Origin: Malassezia japonica
Taxonomy: Eukaryota; Basidiomycota; Malasseziomycetes; Malasseziales; Malasseziaceae
Direction of reading: 5' to 3'
Assembly (NCBI RefSeq): GCF_029542785.1
Contig: NC_083374.1
Location: forward strand, 496,001-560,000
DNA length: 64,000 bases
In this document: piece after piece, positions 1-10,498 of the stretch
Layout: every line of letters starts with the position of its first letter
How positions within the stretch are numbered: position 1 is the stretch's first letter
Notes under the pieces: generated by a model
Told to the model about the DNA's origin: nothing
Database searches by the model: none
Seen by the model: only the letters and a program-made list of their open reading frames with translations
Translations under genes and position numbers: made by a program

Positions 1-3000
1 CATCGAGCACAGCGCCGAAGACCTGGCGTCCGGCAACAAGCGCAACGCGGTCACCGACGAGCTCGAGCTTGCATTGCAGGCCGCGCTCGCACACGCGTCG
101 GATGCTACACAGACGCGCGTGCACCGCACGCCGAATGCTGCGCGCCTTGCGCGCCTGCACCAGGAACTCGCCTCGTTCGCGGCGCAGGTCCTGGCGCCCG
201 CACGCATGCGCCCGCTCGTCGATGCGCTCGGCGCCAAGGCCGAGCGTGCGAGCGAGCAGCAGGCGACGGTCCAAGCGTCGATTGCGGCGTTTGCGCAGCG
301 CCTGCAGCGGCAGTACACGGATATGCCGGACCTGGTTGCACCTGTGCTCCTTGCGTTGGACCAGGCGCGCCTCGGTCTTGGCATGTGTGCGTCGGCCGCG
401 CCCTCGCGCCGTACCCACCGCATCCTGCGCGATGCCGCCCAGTTCCCAGCCGCCGCGGCATCGCAGGCGCTGCGGACCGAAAAAGCGGCGAGCGTCTCGG
501 AGCTGATTACGTCGCTGGCCGCGGCCGTGTACGAGGCCGAGGTCGTATGTGCGCCTGCGCCCAACGTCGATGCGCTCTACGAGTCGCTGTATCGTGTGTG
601 GGCGCACCAGCGCGACACGCTCGCCGACAAGGCCGCTGCCTCGGCGCAGCTCTATACCTACCGCGGCACGGACGACGATGAGGAGAAGCTCGCTGCGGAG
701 AAGCGTGCACTCTTCCCTGTCTATGAAGATGTGCTGGAGGAGCAGGAGGAGGAGCAGAAGCACGAGAAGCTTGCGCTCGACGAGGCGTCGGTCGTGCTTG
801 TTTACGAGCTACACCTCGCCCTCTTTTCGCAGACGATCGCGGTGCCGTGCGTGCGTACGGCGCTCGATGCGGCCGACGTATTTGCCGCGCAGCGTGCTGC
901 GCTGGTGCGACATCTTTCGCAGCGTGCCGAGTCGCTGCCTGCGCCTCTGGATGCGGCAAGCGCCGCGCTGCAGCTCGCGCTGCTGGACGAGCGCACGTCG
1001 CCGCCGCCCAAGCGCCGCAACTTTTACCACGATGCCGACACCGAAACCATGGCGCAGCTTGCGCCTGTGCTCGAGCGTCTTGCGCAGCGGGTCAAGGATC
1101 TGCATGTGGCCTACCCCGAGCAGGTGCAATTGCAGCAGCTCCACGAGCGCTGTGCGCGTGTCGCGCAGCTCGGTATGCACAGTCCGGTTGCGCGTGTCCT
1201 TGCGGCAGTCGAGCAGCTCTTGACGCATGTTGACGACTGGGAGACGTACGCAAGCAGTGCAACGTCCTTGCGCGACAATGCGCAAGAGCTCATTGCGCTC
1301 GTCGTCGCATGGCGCCGCATGGAGCTCGGCGAGTGGGCGCATCTGCTCGACGCCGAGGCGGCCACCGAAGAGGGGCGTGTCGCGCCCTTCTTCTTCTCGC
1401 TGTACGAGGCGCTGACACGCGCGTGCGATGGCGACGAGGCGACGACACTCAAGGAACTACTTGCGCTCCTCGAGACGTACGTGCGTCAGAGCCCGATCGG
1501 GCAGCTGGCAGCGCGCCTGCGCTTGCTCGATGCAATGGGTTTGTACATGAGCACGAGCCACGCACGCGTCGGCACAGTGTGCCATAACGTCGCCAAGTAC
1601 TATGCGCAGTTTGTGCCGGCCGTCAGCGAGCACCTGGCCAAGGGGCGCCAGCTGCTCGAGCGCGAGGTGATGGACTATGTGAAGCTCGCAACGTGGAAGG
1701 ACGTGAACGTGTACTCGTTGCGTCAGAGCGCGCAAAAGACACACACGTATCTGCACCGCACGCTGCGCAAGTTCCGCGGGCTGCTTCAAGAGCCTGCAGA
1801 TGCGCTGCTGGCGCGCGCGGCCGACGCACGCCCCCCGATGGCCGTACGTGCACTACTGGGGCCCGGCGAGGAGGGGTGGAATGGATTGTCGGAGCTGACT
1901 GCGCCGGAAGGCGACGAGGCCGCGATCGACACATCGCGGCCCAAGCACCTGCAGCACGCGAACCGCACATTGCGCCAGCTCTATGCGCTGTGTGACCGCA
2001 CGCTCTTCCCCCAGCTGCGCTCGGTGCATGTCAGCTCGGACGTGCGTGCGTTTGCAACCGAGATCCTCGATACGGCCGACGAGCTGAGCCAGCAGACGCC
2101 CGCATTCTCTACGGAAGAGAATGCAAAGCAGATCAAGAGCCTCGCGACGCAAAAGCGCCGCGCTTGGTCCGACCTGCTCAAGGCGCTGCGCCGGATCGGT
2201 CTCAGTCCATTCACCACCACCGAGGTCGTGGCAGAGAACCGCGACGCGTTGCGTGCGTACTCGGTGCCCCGTATCGCCGAGACGCAGCACAATGCAGCGC
2301 TGGGCATTCCGGCTACGCAGCAGTACCACTCGGCGCTCCTTGCCCAGCTCGAGCGCTTGCGCACTGCTGTGCATGCGCCGCAAGGCGATGTCGGCATCGC
2401 CGAGCTTCAGCGTGCGTTGGGCTCGGTGGAACATGGTGCATTTGTCGCGACACGCATCCTCCTGCGCCTCGGTACTTTTGCCAAGGCCGCACAAGGTGTG
2501 TGGGCGCTGGAGCAGCGCTTGGGTGAGCTGAGCGCGGCCGCTGCGCTGCACCCTCTGGCTGATGCCGAGTCGTTTGCGACACACTACGATACGCTGCAGC
2601 GTGTGCAGTGCGCGCTGGCCGAAGTGCAGAAGGCCGCACCGCTCCACGTCCGTGTCTCGCCTATGGGCGGCTCGCTCGAGCTCGAGGCACTCGTCCACCT
2701 CAAGGACGAGGCCAAGGTGCTCGGCGAATCTATTCACCACACGCTCACGCTCATGCGCGCCGCTGACCTGCGTGTGTGCACGGACGAAGAGGCCGCAATG
2801 ATCGGACGCAGTGCCAAGCTCGTGCACGACGTCCATGCCGCGCTCACGGCCGCCGGCGAGCGCACACCTGCGCTCCAGATGCTCACAATTCCTACGTGTG
2901 CTTGGCTCGAGACGCGGCCGCTGCCCGCGCTTGCGCCCGTCGCCAAAAACGCAGACGAGGCGCAGGCCGCGGTCGACCGAGTCCGCAGCTCCGTGCTAGT

Positions 3001-6000
3001 CGTGGCGCAGGAGCTGCGCGATGCGCCGCAAGCGCCGCAGGCCGACCTGCCCGACCGCGCCGTGCTCGACGAGTACGCGCGTCTGCAGGCCGTGGAGCGT
3101 ATTCTGCGTCCCGAGCAGCTTGCCGACAGCGTGCACCAGATTGTGGCGGGCGGCGCGGCGGGTGTACAAGCGGTGCGCGATGTGGCGCCTTTCCTGGCGT
3201 CGTACAGCCGCATGCTCTTTGCGCACATGCAGAGTGTGTCGCTCATGTACCGCTCGCTCGCGCGTCTATGCCTTGTCCTGTGTACGATTGTGCACACCCT
3301 TGCGATGCGTGGTTTCTGCACGCCTCCCGAGGAGGACACGCAGACGAACGATGCGGATGCCGAAGGCGGCGAGCAGCTCGAGGGCGGCACTGGTCTTGGC
3401 GACGGCACTGGTGCCAAGGACATCAGCGATACCCTGCAAGACGATGAGCCGATGGAGGAGCTTCAGAACGACGAAGAGGGACCTCAAGACGAGACGCAAG
3501 GCGAAGACAAGGCGCGCGAGACCGACGAGCTCCAAGGCGATGCCCAGAGTGTCGACGGCGAGCGCGGCGAGGAAGATGGCGAAGGCGACGAACAACAAGA
3601 CGAAGAGAATGAAATTGAGGACGAGGTCGGCGATGTCGATCCCCTCGACCCTGACGCCGTCGACGAAAAGATGTGGGGCGACGAGCCCCAAGAGGCGCAG
3701 GGTGAAAGCGAAGCCGGCGGCGGTGCTCAGGACGATCGCGAGCACGCCGCCGAGCGTGGCGAAGAGGGCCAGCAGAAGGACGAGCAGGGTGACGACGCCG
3801 AGCAAGGTGACGACGCTGACGGCGCCGACGCCGAGCAGGACGAGGCCGAAGCCGCCGAGGCCGAAGCCGAGCCGGAGCTCGAAGACATGCCCGACAAGCA
3901 CGACGGCCTGGGCCGCGAACTGGACAATGAGGCCGAGCAGCAAGAGATGCAGCTCGACGATTTGGACATGGACGACGGCGAAGGCGAGAAAGAGGACGAA
4001 GAAGAGTGGAGCGACGATGATATGGATACCCAGCAGCAAGGCGACGCACACGACTCGGGCTCGGAACTCTCTGTGGACGACCAGGACGAACGGGGTGCGG
4101 ACCGCGGCGGCGACGGCGAGGAGACGGAGGAGAATGCCGAAGTGAGCGAAGATGTGAAGCCGGAGGGCGACGGCGACGAGGCCGACGGCGCAGACGAAGG
4201 CAAGGACGAGGCCGATGCGGCCAAGGACGAGGCCGACGATGCCCACGACGATGCCCAAGAGGATACCAAGGACGAAGCCGGCGAAGGCGCCGCGGAGCAG
4301 CCCGAGCAGCGCGGCGCCGAGCCCCAGGAAACCGAGCCAGGCCAAGCCGGCGCGCCCGAGACCAAGCAAGATCCCTTGGACGGGCGTACAGCGCCCGAGT
4401 CCGAGCCCGCGGCGCAAGCACCCCATGCCAAGCCGCAGTCGGCGCAGCGCACGCTCGGCGACATGACCGACGACATGAACACCGACGCGGACGGCGACGG
4501 CAACGATGCTGGCGGCGCGTCAGGTGCGCAAGAGCGTGCGGCCGGTGGCGCGAGCGATGCCGGGCAGACCGCCCCCCAGACCGGGGGCGCGCCGATGGAC
4601 GCTGGCGCAGATGCCGAGACGCATGCGGATGACGCCACGGATGCTGAGCGTGCGAACCCCGTGCAGAGTCTCGGCGACTCTCTCGAGCAGTTCCGCCGCG
4701 ATATGGCGGCGATCCGCGAGGCACGCGATGCGAATGAGCCGCATGCCGACGACGGAATGCCCGAGGCCGGCGATGTCGAACACGTTGCGCACGACGACGA
4801 CGCTGATGCTCAAGCACTCGGTGTTGCGAGCGAGCAGCAAGCGCAGGCCATGCGCCAGCTGTCGCTCGACGAGGGCGATGCCCCCCCGGTGCACGAAGAC
4901 GCGCCCGAGGTGATGGACGATGCGCCGCAGCCCACGAGCGAGGCGCCGCGCGAAATGCCCGACACGACCGATGCGTCTGGCGCCGCGACCGGCACCGCCG
5001 CCGATGGTGCGCTCACCTCGACCGATGTGCAGCAGCAAAGCGCCGAGGAGGGCGGCGACGTGGAGGCCGAGCACGAGACGATGGACCCTCTCCCCGAAGA
5101 GGAGCGTGCCGAAGCCGACGAGCACGTCGAGGCCGCTCTTGCCACCTTCCGTGCCTCGGATTCCGATGTGGCGCATGCCGCTGAGCTGTGGCGCGCCTAC
5201 TCCACGCTGACGATGGACCTTGCGTTTGGCCTGTGTGAGCAGCTGCGCCTGATCCTCGCCCCCACGCTCGCGACGCGCCTGAACGGCGACTTCCGCACCG
5301 GCAAGCGCCTGAATCTGCGCAAGATCATCCCCTACATTGCGTCCGACTTTGCCAAAGACAAGATCTGGCTGCGTCGCACCAAGCCGAGTGCGCGCGAGTA
5401 CCAAGTCCTGCTGGCGATCGACGACAGCAAGAGTATGGCGGAAGGGCGCAATATCCACCTGGCCTACCAGACGCTTGCGCTGGTCACGGGTGCGCTGATG
5501 CGCCTCGAGGTCGGCGATGTGGCCGTCTGCCGCTTTGGTGAGCAGGTCGAGATGCTGCACGATTTTGGGGCGGCGTCCTTTAGCGATGCGCACGGCGGTC
5601 AGATTCTGAGCAAGCTGCGCTTCGACCAGACCTCGACCGACGTCCACGCGCTGCTCTCCTCGAGTCTGCAGACGCTGCGCACCGCGCGCGAGACGCGCGC
5701 GTCTGCGAGCGGCGCCGATCTGTGGCAGCTGCAGATCATCATCTCGGACGGTGTGTGCCAGGACCACGAGCGGCTGCGTGCGCAGATCCGCCGTGCGATG
5801 GCCGAGCGCGTGATGCTCGTCTTTGTCGTGGTCGACGCGGCAGAGGACACGAGTGGAAGCGGCCCGCCCCGCAGCTCGATTCTGAGTATGAACCAAGTCT
5901 CCTACCACACCGATGCCGCCGGCAAGCTCCAGCTGGAGATGAAGCGGTACATTGACACGTTCCCCTTTGACTCCTACGTCATTGTACGGGACGTGCACGC

Positions 6001-6061
6001 CCTCCCCGGTGTGCTTGCGAGCACGCTACGGCAGTGGGCCGAAAAGATTCGCGACGCATAG
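1..6061 (+). CDS. MDN1: Midasin, 3' part (dynein-like AAA ATPase of 60S assembly), partial at left edge
   Basis: Midasin is the giant nuclear AAA ATPase that pulls assembly factors (Ytm1, Rsa4) off pre-60S ribosomes. The frame is open from base 2 with no stop, so the start and the six AAA modules lie to the left; about 2,020 codons are visible. The first ~1,100 codons are helical linker. Bases ~3340-5150 encode ~600 residues dominated by Asp, Glu, Gln and Ala, the acidic arm typical of midasins. Bases ~5380-6058 encode the C-terminal VWA/MIDAS domain with the metal-binding DxSxS motif seen as DDSKS (5420-5434); this domain grips the UBL domain of Rsa4/Ytm1. No intron is evident. The stop lies only 9 bp from the stop of convergent UTP21. 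Family assignment is from domain order and motif; the AAA part cannot be checked here. Confidence 0.93.
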   Translation, partial: IEHSAEDLASGNKRNAVTDELELALQAALAHASDATQTRVHRTPNAARLARLHQELASFAAQVLAPARMRPLVDALGAKAERASEQQATVQASIAAFAQRLQRQYTDMPDLVAPVLLALDQARLGLGMCASAAPSRRTHRILRDAAQFPAAAASQALRTEKAASVSELITSLAAAVYEAEVVCAPAPNVDALYESLYRVWAHQRDTLADKAAASAQLYTYRGTDDDEEKLAAEKRALFPVYEDVLEEQEEEQKHEKLALDEASVVLVYELHLALFSQTIAVPCVRTALDAADVFAAQRAALVRHLSQRAESLPAPLDAASAALQLALLDERTSPPPKRRNFYHDADTETMAQLAPVLERLAQRVKDLHVAYPEQVQLQQLHERCARVAQLGMHSPVARVLAAVEQLLTHVDDWETYASSATSLRDNAQELIALVVAWRRMELGEWAHLLDAEAATEEGRVAPFFFSLYEALTRACDGDEATTLKELLALLETYVRQSPIGQLAARLRLLDAMGLYMSTSHARVGTVCHNVAKYYAQFVPAVSEHLAKGRQLLEREVMDYVKLATWKDVNVYSLRQSAQKTHTYLHRTLRKFRGLLQEPADALLARAADARPPMAVRALLGPGEEGWNGLSELTAPEGDEAAIDTSRPKHLQHANRTLRQLYALCDRTLFPQLRSVHVSSDVRAFATEILDTADELSQQTPAFSTEENAKQIKSLATQKRRAWSDLLKALRRIGLSPFTTTEVVAENRDALRAYSVPRIAETQHNAALGIPATQQYHSALLAQLERLRTAVHAPQGDVGIAELQRALGSVEHGAFVATRILLRLGTFAKAAQGVWALEQRLGELSAAAALHPLADAESFATHYDTLQRVQCALAEVQKAAPLHVRVSPMGGSLELEALVHLKDEAKVLGESIHHTLTLMRAADLRVCTDEEAAMIGRSAKLVHDVHAALTAAGERTPALQMLTIPTCAWLETRPLPALAPVAKNADEAQAAVDRVRSSVLVVAQELRDAPQAPQADLPDRAVLDEYARLQAVERILRPEQLADSVHQIVAGGAAGVQAVRDVAPFLASYSRMLFAHMQSVSLMYRSLARLCLVLCTIVHTLAMRGFCTPPEEDTQTNDADAEGGEQLEGGTGLGDGTGAKDISDTLQDDEPMEELQNDEEGPQDETQGEDKARETDELQGDAQSVDGERGEEDGEGDEQQDEENEIEDEVGDVDPLDPDAVDEKMWGDEPQEAQGESEAGGGAQDDREHAAERGEEGQQKDEQGDDAEQGDDADGADAEQDEAEAAEAEAEPELEDMPDKHDGLGRELDNEAEQQEMQLDDLDMDDGEGEKEDEEEWSDDDMDTQQQGDAHDSGSELSVDDQDERGADRGGDGEETEENAEVSEDVKPEGDGDEADGADEGKDEADAAKDEADDAHDDAQEDTKDEAGEGAAEQPEQRGAEPQETEPGQAGAPETKQDPLDGRTAPESEPAAQAPHAKPQSAQRTLGDMTDDMNTDADGDGNDAGGASGAQERAAGGASDAGQTAPQTGGAPMDAGADAETHADDATDAERANPVQSLGDSLEQFRRDMAAIREARDANEPHADDGMPEAGDVEHVAHDDDADAQALGVASEQQAQAMRQLSLDEGDAPPVHEDAPEVMDDAPQPTSEAPREMPDTTDASGAATGTAADGALTSTDVQQQSAEEGGDVEAEHETMDPLPEEERAEADEHVEAALATFRASDSDVAHAAELWRAYSTLTMDLAFGLCEQLRLILAPTLATRLNGDFRTGKRLNLRKIIPYIASDFAKDKIWLRRTKPSAREYQVLLAIDDSKSMAEGRNIHLAYQTLALVTGALMRLEVGDVAVCRFGEQVEMLHDFGAASFSDAHGGQILSKLRFDQTSTDVHALLSSSLQTLRTARETRASASGADLWQLQIIISDGVCQDHERLRAQIRRAMAERVMLVFVVVDAAEDTSGSGPPRSSILSMNQVSYHTDAAGKLQLEMKRYIDTFPFDSYVIVRDVHALPGVLASTLRQWAEKIRDA

Positions 6062-6070
6062 CTATGTACT

Positions 6071-8926
6071 TTACAAGAGCGGAACATTGCGTAAGAACGA
6101 CAGCGTGCCCATGCAGTAGTCGAGCGACTGGAGGACGCGTGCGCTCTCGCGCTGCTGCTCGGCCAGGAGCGTGCGCAGCGCCAGGCCCAGCGCCGCGCCC
6201 TCCTCGTCGCCGTTGCTCGGGTCCGCAGCGTACTGCTGCACCCCCTCGGCGTGCACCGCAAGGAACACGGCGAGCATCGCCTGCACCGCCTCCCAGTCGC
6301 GCTGCGCACGCAGACGCAGCGCAAGCGCCTGCAAAAACAGCGTCTGCTGCGCCGGCGTCTCGAGCGAGCGGATCGCCACGTCGAGCTGCGGCGCGGAGAG
6401 CGTGTGGAGATAGGTAAAGAGCGCCGCGACGTCCTCGGCCTCGACCGCGACGCGCAAGCGGCGCTCGAACGCCGACTCGACCGCGATCGGGGTGTGTGTG
6501 CGGTGCGACATCGGCGCATCGTCCTCTGGCATCGGCGCGGCCTCACCAAGCGGCGCGCGGTTGCCCGTGTCGAGGAAGAAGGGCGCCTTTTCCGGCTTTT
6601 TCGGCGCCTCGGTCGGCTTGTTGCGCTGCCGAATCGTGTCGAGGTGCAGCAGCGTGATCCAGCGCGAGCGGGGCATGGTGCTCAGCGTAAGCAGCGGCCC
6701 GTCGGCGCCTTCAAGCTGCGGCGGGCTGGTATAGGTGCGCTGGAGCTCCGGCTCGCCAATGTCGGCATCCGGCGCCTCGTCGAGCGCCGCGCCTTGCATG
6801 GTCGGCAGCGCAGCGTCGCGCTCCGCGGCCGCCTCGCCGATCGGCAGCGCACGCAGCGGCACTGGCGCAAACTGCGCGCGGTTCACCCACAGGTGCACCC
6901 CGACGCTGTCCACATGCGCGGTGGCCAAAAAGTCGCCGAGCGGCGAGAAGGCGACGCTCGTCGCGATGCTCGGCGTGCGGAACGCGTCGATGAGCTGCGC
7001 GGTCGCAATGTCAAAGGTGCGCACGACGCTGTCCGTGCTGCACGTCACGATCCAGCGGCCGTCTGCGGAGAAAGCAGCGTCCAAAAGACGGCCACGGAAG
7101 CCGCCAAAGCGACGCGCAACGCGCTGCGTCTCGAGGTCGAGGACGTACAGCTCGAGGTCTTCGCCGAGCGCCGCGACGAGGTTCGACTCGCGGTGCAGGC
7201 GCAGCGCCGCGATCGGCGCGGGCATCGCGACACTCGCAGTGCGCTGGCCGGTGTGGAAGTCGAAAAGGTGCAGCACGGGCTCCTGTGTGCTGACGAGCGC
7301 GACTGCATTCACCGCGTCGCACGCGATATCCGTCACCGGGGCCTCGCTGCCAGTCGCAAACGTGCGGCGGTAGAGGTGGCTCTGCATGTTGTACATTTCG
7401 ACCGCGCCCTTGCTCGTGCCGATCAGGGCAAAGTTGCCGCACGCGCTCACGCACGCAGCCGTGCCGGTCGCCATGCTCTTCTTGGTGCGTGCGGCGCTGA
7501 GCGGCGACTTGTTCATGTGCTTGTCGCGCACCGTCCAGGTGTGTGCGTAGCGATCGTTGGCGTGCGTCGTCAAGACGTCGTCCCAGTCGCGCGAGCGCGT
7601 CGTGCTGTACGACAGCGACGAGACAGGGGGGAGCTTGAGCGACGTTGCATCCACGTCGAGCTTCGAAGCGCGGCTCTCGACCGAGCCCTGGCTCAGCTCG
7701 AACGAGCGGCTGTCGCGCACCACCGAAAGCGAGCGCACGCTCTTGTCGCGCGAGGCCGTCAGCATGCTGCGGCCGTCCTCGCCATAGTACCGAATAATAT
7801 GAGGGGGCAGTGCGTGCCCGCTGCGGAACTTGAGCAGGCGGGGAGGAAGCGTAGGCGACTCAAAGAACCACTGCTTCACCGCATTGTCTGCGCCGCTCGA
7901 AATAAGGAGCGGCTGGCCCGGCACGAACTCGATCGCGCCGATCGCGCCGTCGTGCGCGTGCTGCACCGAGTGCAGCAAACGCGGCGCGCCGTCCTCCTCT
8001 GCGGCCGCCGCAAGGTCAAAGAGGACGAGCGAGCCGGCGCGCGTCGCCACCGCGAGCGTGTGTGCCTCGCCATCCGTGCGAAAAGCGATGCACCCCGTGG
8101 CGAGGCCGCCGTCGACGTGCACGGTAAAGAGCTTGTTGCCCAAGCGCACGTCGAGCATAACAACGTCGCCGTCCGCATAGGCCACGGCGAGCACGTCGAC
8201 GGCCGGCGACTGCGTCACGCTCACGACCCCCGCGGGCGTCCCTCGGATCTGCTTAGCGCCAAAGGTGTGGATGTGCTGTCCGGTGCGCACGTTCCACAGC
8301 TGCACGCTGCCGTCTGCACCGCCAATAACGACCTTGTTGAGGTAGGTTGCAGGGTGCACGACGCACGACGCAGTCCATCCGGCAAAGTCGAGCGTCTGGA
8401 GGAGCTCGTTGGTCGCCAGGCTCCATACGTATGCCGCGTGCCCATCCGCGGCGAGTGCAACGACATAGTCGCCAAACACAATGAGCTGTCCGAGAAGTGC
8501 CTCGTCCTCTGTCTCGTACGCCGCGACTTCGCGGCCGCGCACGTACCGATGCACGGTCGGTCCTGCGGCCGCGAGGAGGCTATCCGGCGACGTCGAGATC
8601 GCCATGCTGCTAATTGCATGCTGGAGCATCGGCCCCACGAACAAGAGCGTCATGCGGTCTGCATTCCACATCGCCCAAGCGTCGCCGACGCACGTCACGA
8701 CGTTCACGTCTGGCGTCTTGGCGTCCTTGCCGCCAAAACGCACCTGCATCACAAACGGCACGCCGTTCGAGACGTAGCCCAACGCGCGGAACGGCGTGTA
8801 GAGCGGCGTGCGCTTCGCGAGCGCTTCCGGCGCCGCGGCCGGCGCCGCTTCGCCCTTGGCGCGCTTCTCTCGTTGTACGGCCATCACGGAAGGCGGAGCA
8901 CGAGCAAAAAATGCTGACTCAGCCAT
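6071..8926 (-). CDS. UTP21: U3 snoRNP / UTP-B component Utp21 (WDR36 family)
   Basis: WD40 protein of the UTP-B subcomplex of the small-subunit processome, needed for 18S rRNA maturation in the nucleolus. The 951-residue product has the family hallmark [13 protein letters not shown] near residue 47, two tandem WD40 propellers and a C-terminal Utp21 domain ([17 protein letters not shown] onward). Length matches the family (~900-950). Two starts are possible: ATG at 8926 (MAESAFF) or ATG at 8884 (MAVQREK). The second would place the GCTGAGTCAGCA element at 8912-8923 wholly in the promoter rather than in codons 2-5. Divergent to HAS1, with 29 bp between the outer start codons. No intron seen. 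Confidence 0.94.
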   Translation of the reverse strand: MAESAFFARAPPSVMAVQREKRAKGEAAPAAAPEALAKRTPLYTPFRALGYVSNGVPFVMQVRFGGKDAKTPDVNVVTCVGDAWAMWNADRMTLLFVGPMLQHAISSMAISTSPDSLLAAAGPTVHRYVRGREVAAYETEDEALLGQLIVFGDYVVALAADGHAAYVWSLATNELLQTLDFAGWTASCVVHPATYLNKVVIGGADGSVQLWNVRTGQHIHTFGAKQIRGTPAGVVSVTQSPAVDVLAVAYADGDVVMLDVRLGNKLFTVHVDGGLATGCIAFRTDGEAHTLAVATRAGSLVLFDLAAAAEEDGAPRLLHSVQHAHDGAIGAIEFVPGQPLLISSGADNAVKQWFFESPTLPPRLLKFRSGHALPPHIIRYYGEDGRSMLTASRDKSVRSLSVVRDSRSFELSQGSVESRASKLDVDATSLKLPPVSSLSYSTTRSRDWDDVLTTHANDRYAHTWTVRDKHMNKSPLSAARTKKSMATGTAACVSACGNFALIGTSKGAVEMYNMQSHLYRRTFATGSEAPVTDIACDAVNAVALVSTQEPVLHLFDFHTGQRTASVAMPAPIAALRLHRESNLVAALGEDLELYVLDLETQRVARRFGGFRGRLLDAAFSADGRWIVTCSTDSVVRTFDIATAQLIDAFRTPSIATSVAFSPLGDFLATAHVDSVGVHLWVNRAQFAPVPLRALPIGEAAAERDAALPTMQGAALDEAPDADIGEPELQRTYTSPPQLEGADGPLLTLSTMPRSRWITLLHLDTIRQRNKPTEAPKKPEKAPFFLDTGNRAPLGEAAPMPEDDAPMSHRTHTPIAVESAFERRLRVAVEAEDVAALFTYLHTLSAPQLDVAIRSLETPAQQTLFLQALALRLRAQRDWEAVQAMLAVFLAVHAEGVQQYAADPSNGDEEGAALGLALRTLLAEQQRESARVLQSLDYCMGTLSFLRNVPLL
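8912..8923. promoter_or_regulatory. AP-1/MARE-like element TGCTGACTCAGC between UTP21 and HAS1
   Basis: Near-perfect palindrome around TGACTCA, 33 bp upstream of the HAS1 ATG and overlapping the first codons of the longer UTP21 start. Matches the elements at 13151 and 42472. Binding by a bZIP factor is inference. Confidence 0.45.
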
Positions 8927-8955
8927 TTTTCCTGCCGCCTTTTTTTTGGACGACG

Positions 8956-10473
8956 ATGCAGGCGCACAAGCCGGATGCCGAGGAGGCGAAGCTCGAGCGT
9001 GAGCTGCATGCCGATGCCGCGCAGCAGTCGACGCAGGAGACGGAGCGTCTTCCGTTCTCGTCGGTGGAGCTGACGCAGCCGACGCAGCGTGCGCTCGATA
9101 CGATGGGATTCAAGACGATGACCGAGGTGCAGAGCCGCTGTATCCCCCCGCTGCTTGCCGGCAAGGATGTGCTGGGTGCTGCGCAGACGGGTAGTGGAAA
9201 GACGCTCGCGTTCTTGATCCCTGCGATCGAGATGCTGCACCGCCTCAAGTTCAAGCCGCGCAACGGCACGGGCGCGGTGATTATCGCGCCGACGCGCGAG
9301 CTGGCGCTGCAAATCTTTGGTGTGGCAAAAGAGCTCATGGCGCACCACAGCCAGACGCTCGGTATCATTATGGGCGGTGCCAACCGCCGTGCAGAGGCCG
9401 ACAAGCTGCAGAAGGGTGTCAACTTGATTGTTGCGACGCCCGGTCGCCTGCTCGACCATCTGCAAAACACAAAAGGCTTCGTCTTTAGCAACCTGAAAGC
9501 GCTCATCATTGACGAGGCTGACCGTATCCTTGAGATTGGTTTTGAGGACGAGATGCGCCAGATTGTGCGTATTCTCCCGAACGACAACCGCCAGTCGATG
9601 CTCTTTTCGGCGACGCAAACGACCAAGGTACAGGACCTCGCGCGTATTTCGCTGCGCCCCGGCCCTCTCTATATCAACGTGCACCAGCAGCTCGCCGCCT
9701 CGACCGTGTCGAAGCTCGAGCAGGGCTACGTCGTGTGCGACAGCGACAAGCGCTTCCTGCTCCTCTTTACCTTCCTGAAGCGCAACGCGGGCAAGAAGAT
9801 TATCGTGTTTATGAACTCGTGCAACAGCGTCAAGTACTACGGCGAGCTGCTCAACTATATCGACGTGCCGGTCCTCGACCTGCACGGCAAGCAGAAGCAG
9901 CAAAAGCGCAGCACGACCTTTTTCGAGTTCTGTAATGCGAAGGGCGGCACGCTTCTGTGTACGGATGTAGCGGCGCGTGGCCTCGACATTCCCGCGGTCG
10001 ACTGGATCATCCAGTTCGACCCGCCGGACGACCCGCGCGACTATATCCACCGCGTCGGCCGCACGGCGCGTGGCGGCAAGGGCGGCCGCTCGCTCCTGTT
10101 CCTCTTGCCGAGTGAGCTGGGCTTCCTGCGCTTCCTCAAGGTGGCCAAGGTGCCGCTCAACGAGTATTCCTTCCCCCCGAACAAGATCGCCAACGTACAG
10201 AGCCAGCTCGAGAAACTCATTGCCAAGAACTACTACCTGCACCAATCTGCCAAGGAGGGCTACCGCTCGTACATCCAGGCGTACGGCTCGTACTCGCTTA
10301 AGCGGATCTACGATATCAACGCACTCGACCTCGCGAAGGTCGCCAAGGCATTTGGCTTCGCGACGCCGCCCAAGGTCAACGTGACACTCGGCACGGGCCT
10401 CAAGAGCGCCGGCCAGAAGCGCGGCAGCGAAGAGGACCAGCCGCAGAAGCGTCCGCGCATGGGCCGTGCATAG
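8956..10473 (+). CDS. HAS1: DEAD-box RNA helicase Has1 (DDX18 family)
   Basis: Nucleolar ATP-dependent RNA helicase acting in both 40S and 60S assembly. The 505-residue protein shows all DEAD-box motifs: Q motif ([11 protein letters not shown], ~34-44), motif I AQTGSGKT (76-83), PTRELALQ (112-119), DEAD (186-189), SAT (218-220), ARGLDIP (340-346) and [10 protein letters not shown] (365-374). The C-terminal region ([19 protein letters not shown]) is diagnostic for Has1 against other DEAD-box proteins. I chose ATG 8956 because it gives a normal short N-terminus; an in-frame ATG at 8911 would overlap the UTP21 start. The frame stays open far upstream only as a shadow of UTP21. Ends 25 bp from the convergent PWP2 stop. 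Confidence 0.96.
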   Translation: MQAHKPDAEEAKLERELHADAAQQSTQETERLPFSSVELTQPTQRALDTMGFKTMTEVQSRCIPPLLAGKDVLGAAQTGSGKTLAFLIPAIEMLHRLKFKPRNGTGAVIIAPTRELALQIFGVAKELMAHHSQTLGIIMGGANRRAEADKLQKGVNLIVATPGRLLDHLQNTKGFVFSNLKALIIDEADRILEIGFEDEMRQIVRILPNDNRQSMLFSATQTTKVQDLARISLRPGPLYINVHQQLAASTVSKLEQGYVVCDSDKRFLLLFTFLKRNAGKKIIVFMNSCNSVKYYGELLNYIDVPVLDLHGKQKQQKRSTTFFEFCNAKGGTLLCTDVAARGLDIPAVDWIIQFDPPDDPRDYIHRVGRTARGGKGGRSLLFLLPSELGFLRFLKVAKVPLNEYSFPPNKIANVQSQLEKLIAKNYYLHQSAKEGYRSYIQAYGSYSLKRIYDINALDLAKVAKAFGFATPPKVNVTLGTGLKSAGQKRGSEEDQPQKRPRMGRA

Positions 10474-10498
10474 GCTTGTATAGTATTGCTACTGGGTA

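Noticed and set aside
4520..5998. 492-codon minus-strand open frame
   Set aside because: Lies opposite the MDN1 acidic arm and MIDAS domain; no domain of its own.
6251..8917. 888-codon plus-strand open frame
   Set aside because: Antisense shadow of UTP21 in GC-rich DNA; Arg/His-rich translation with no domain.
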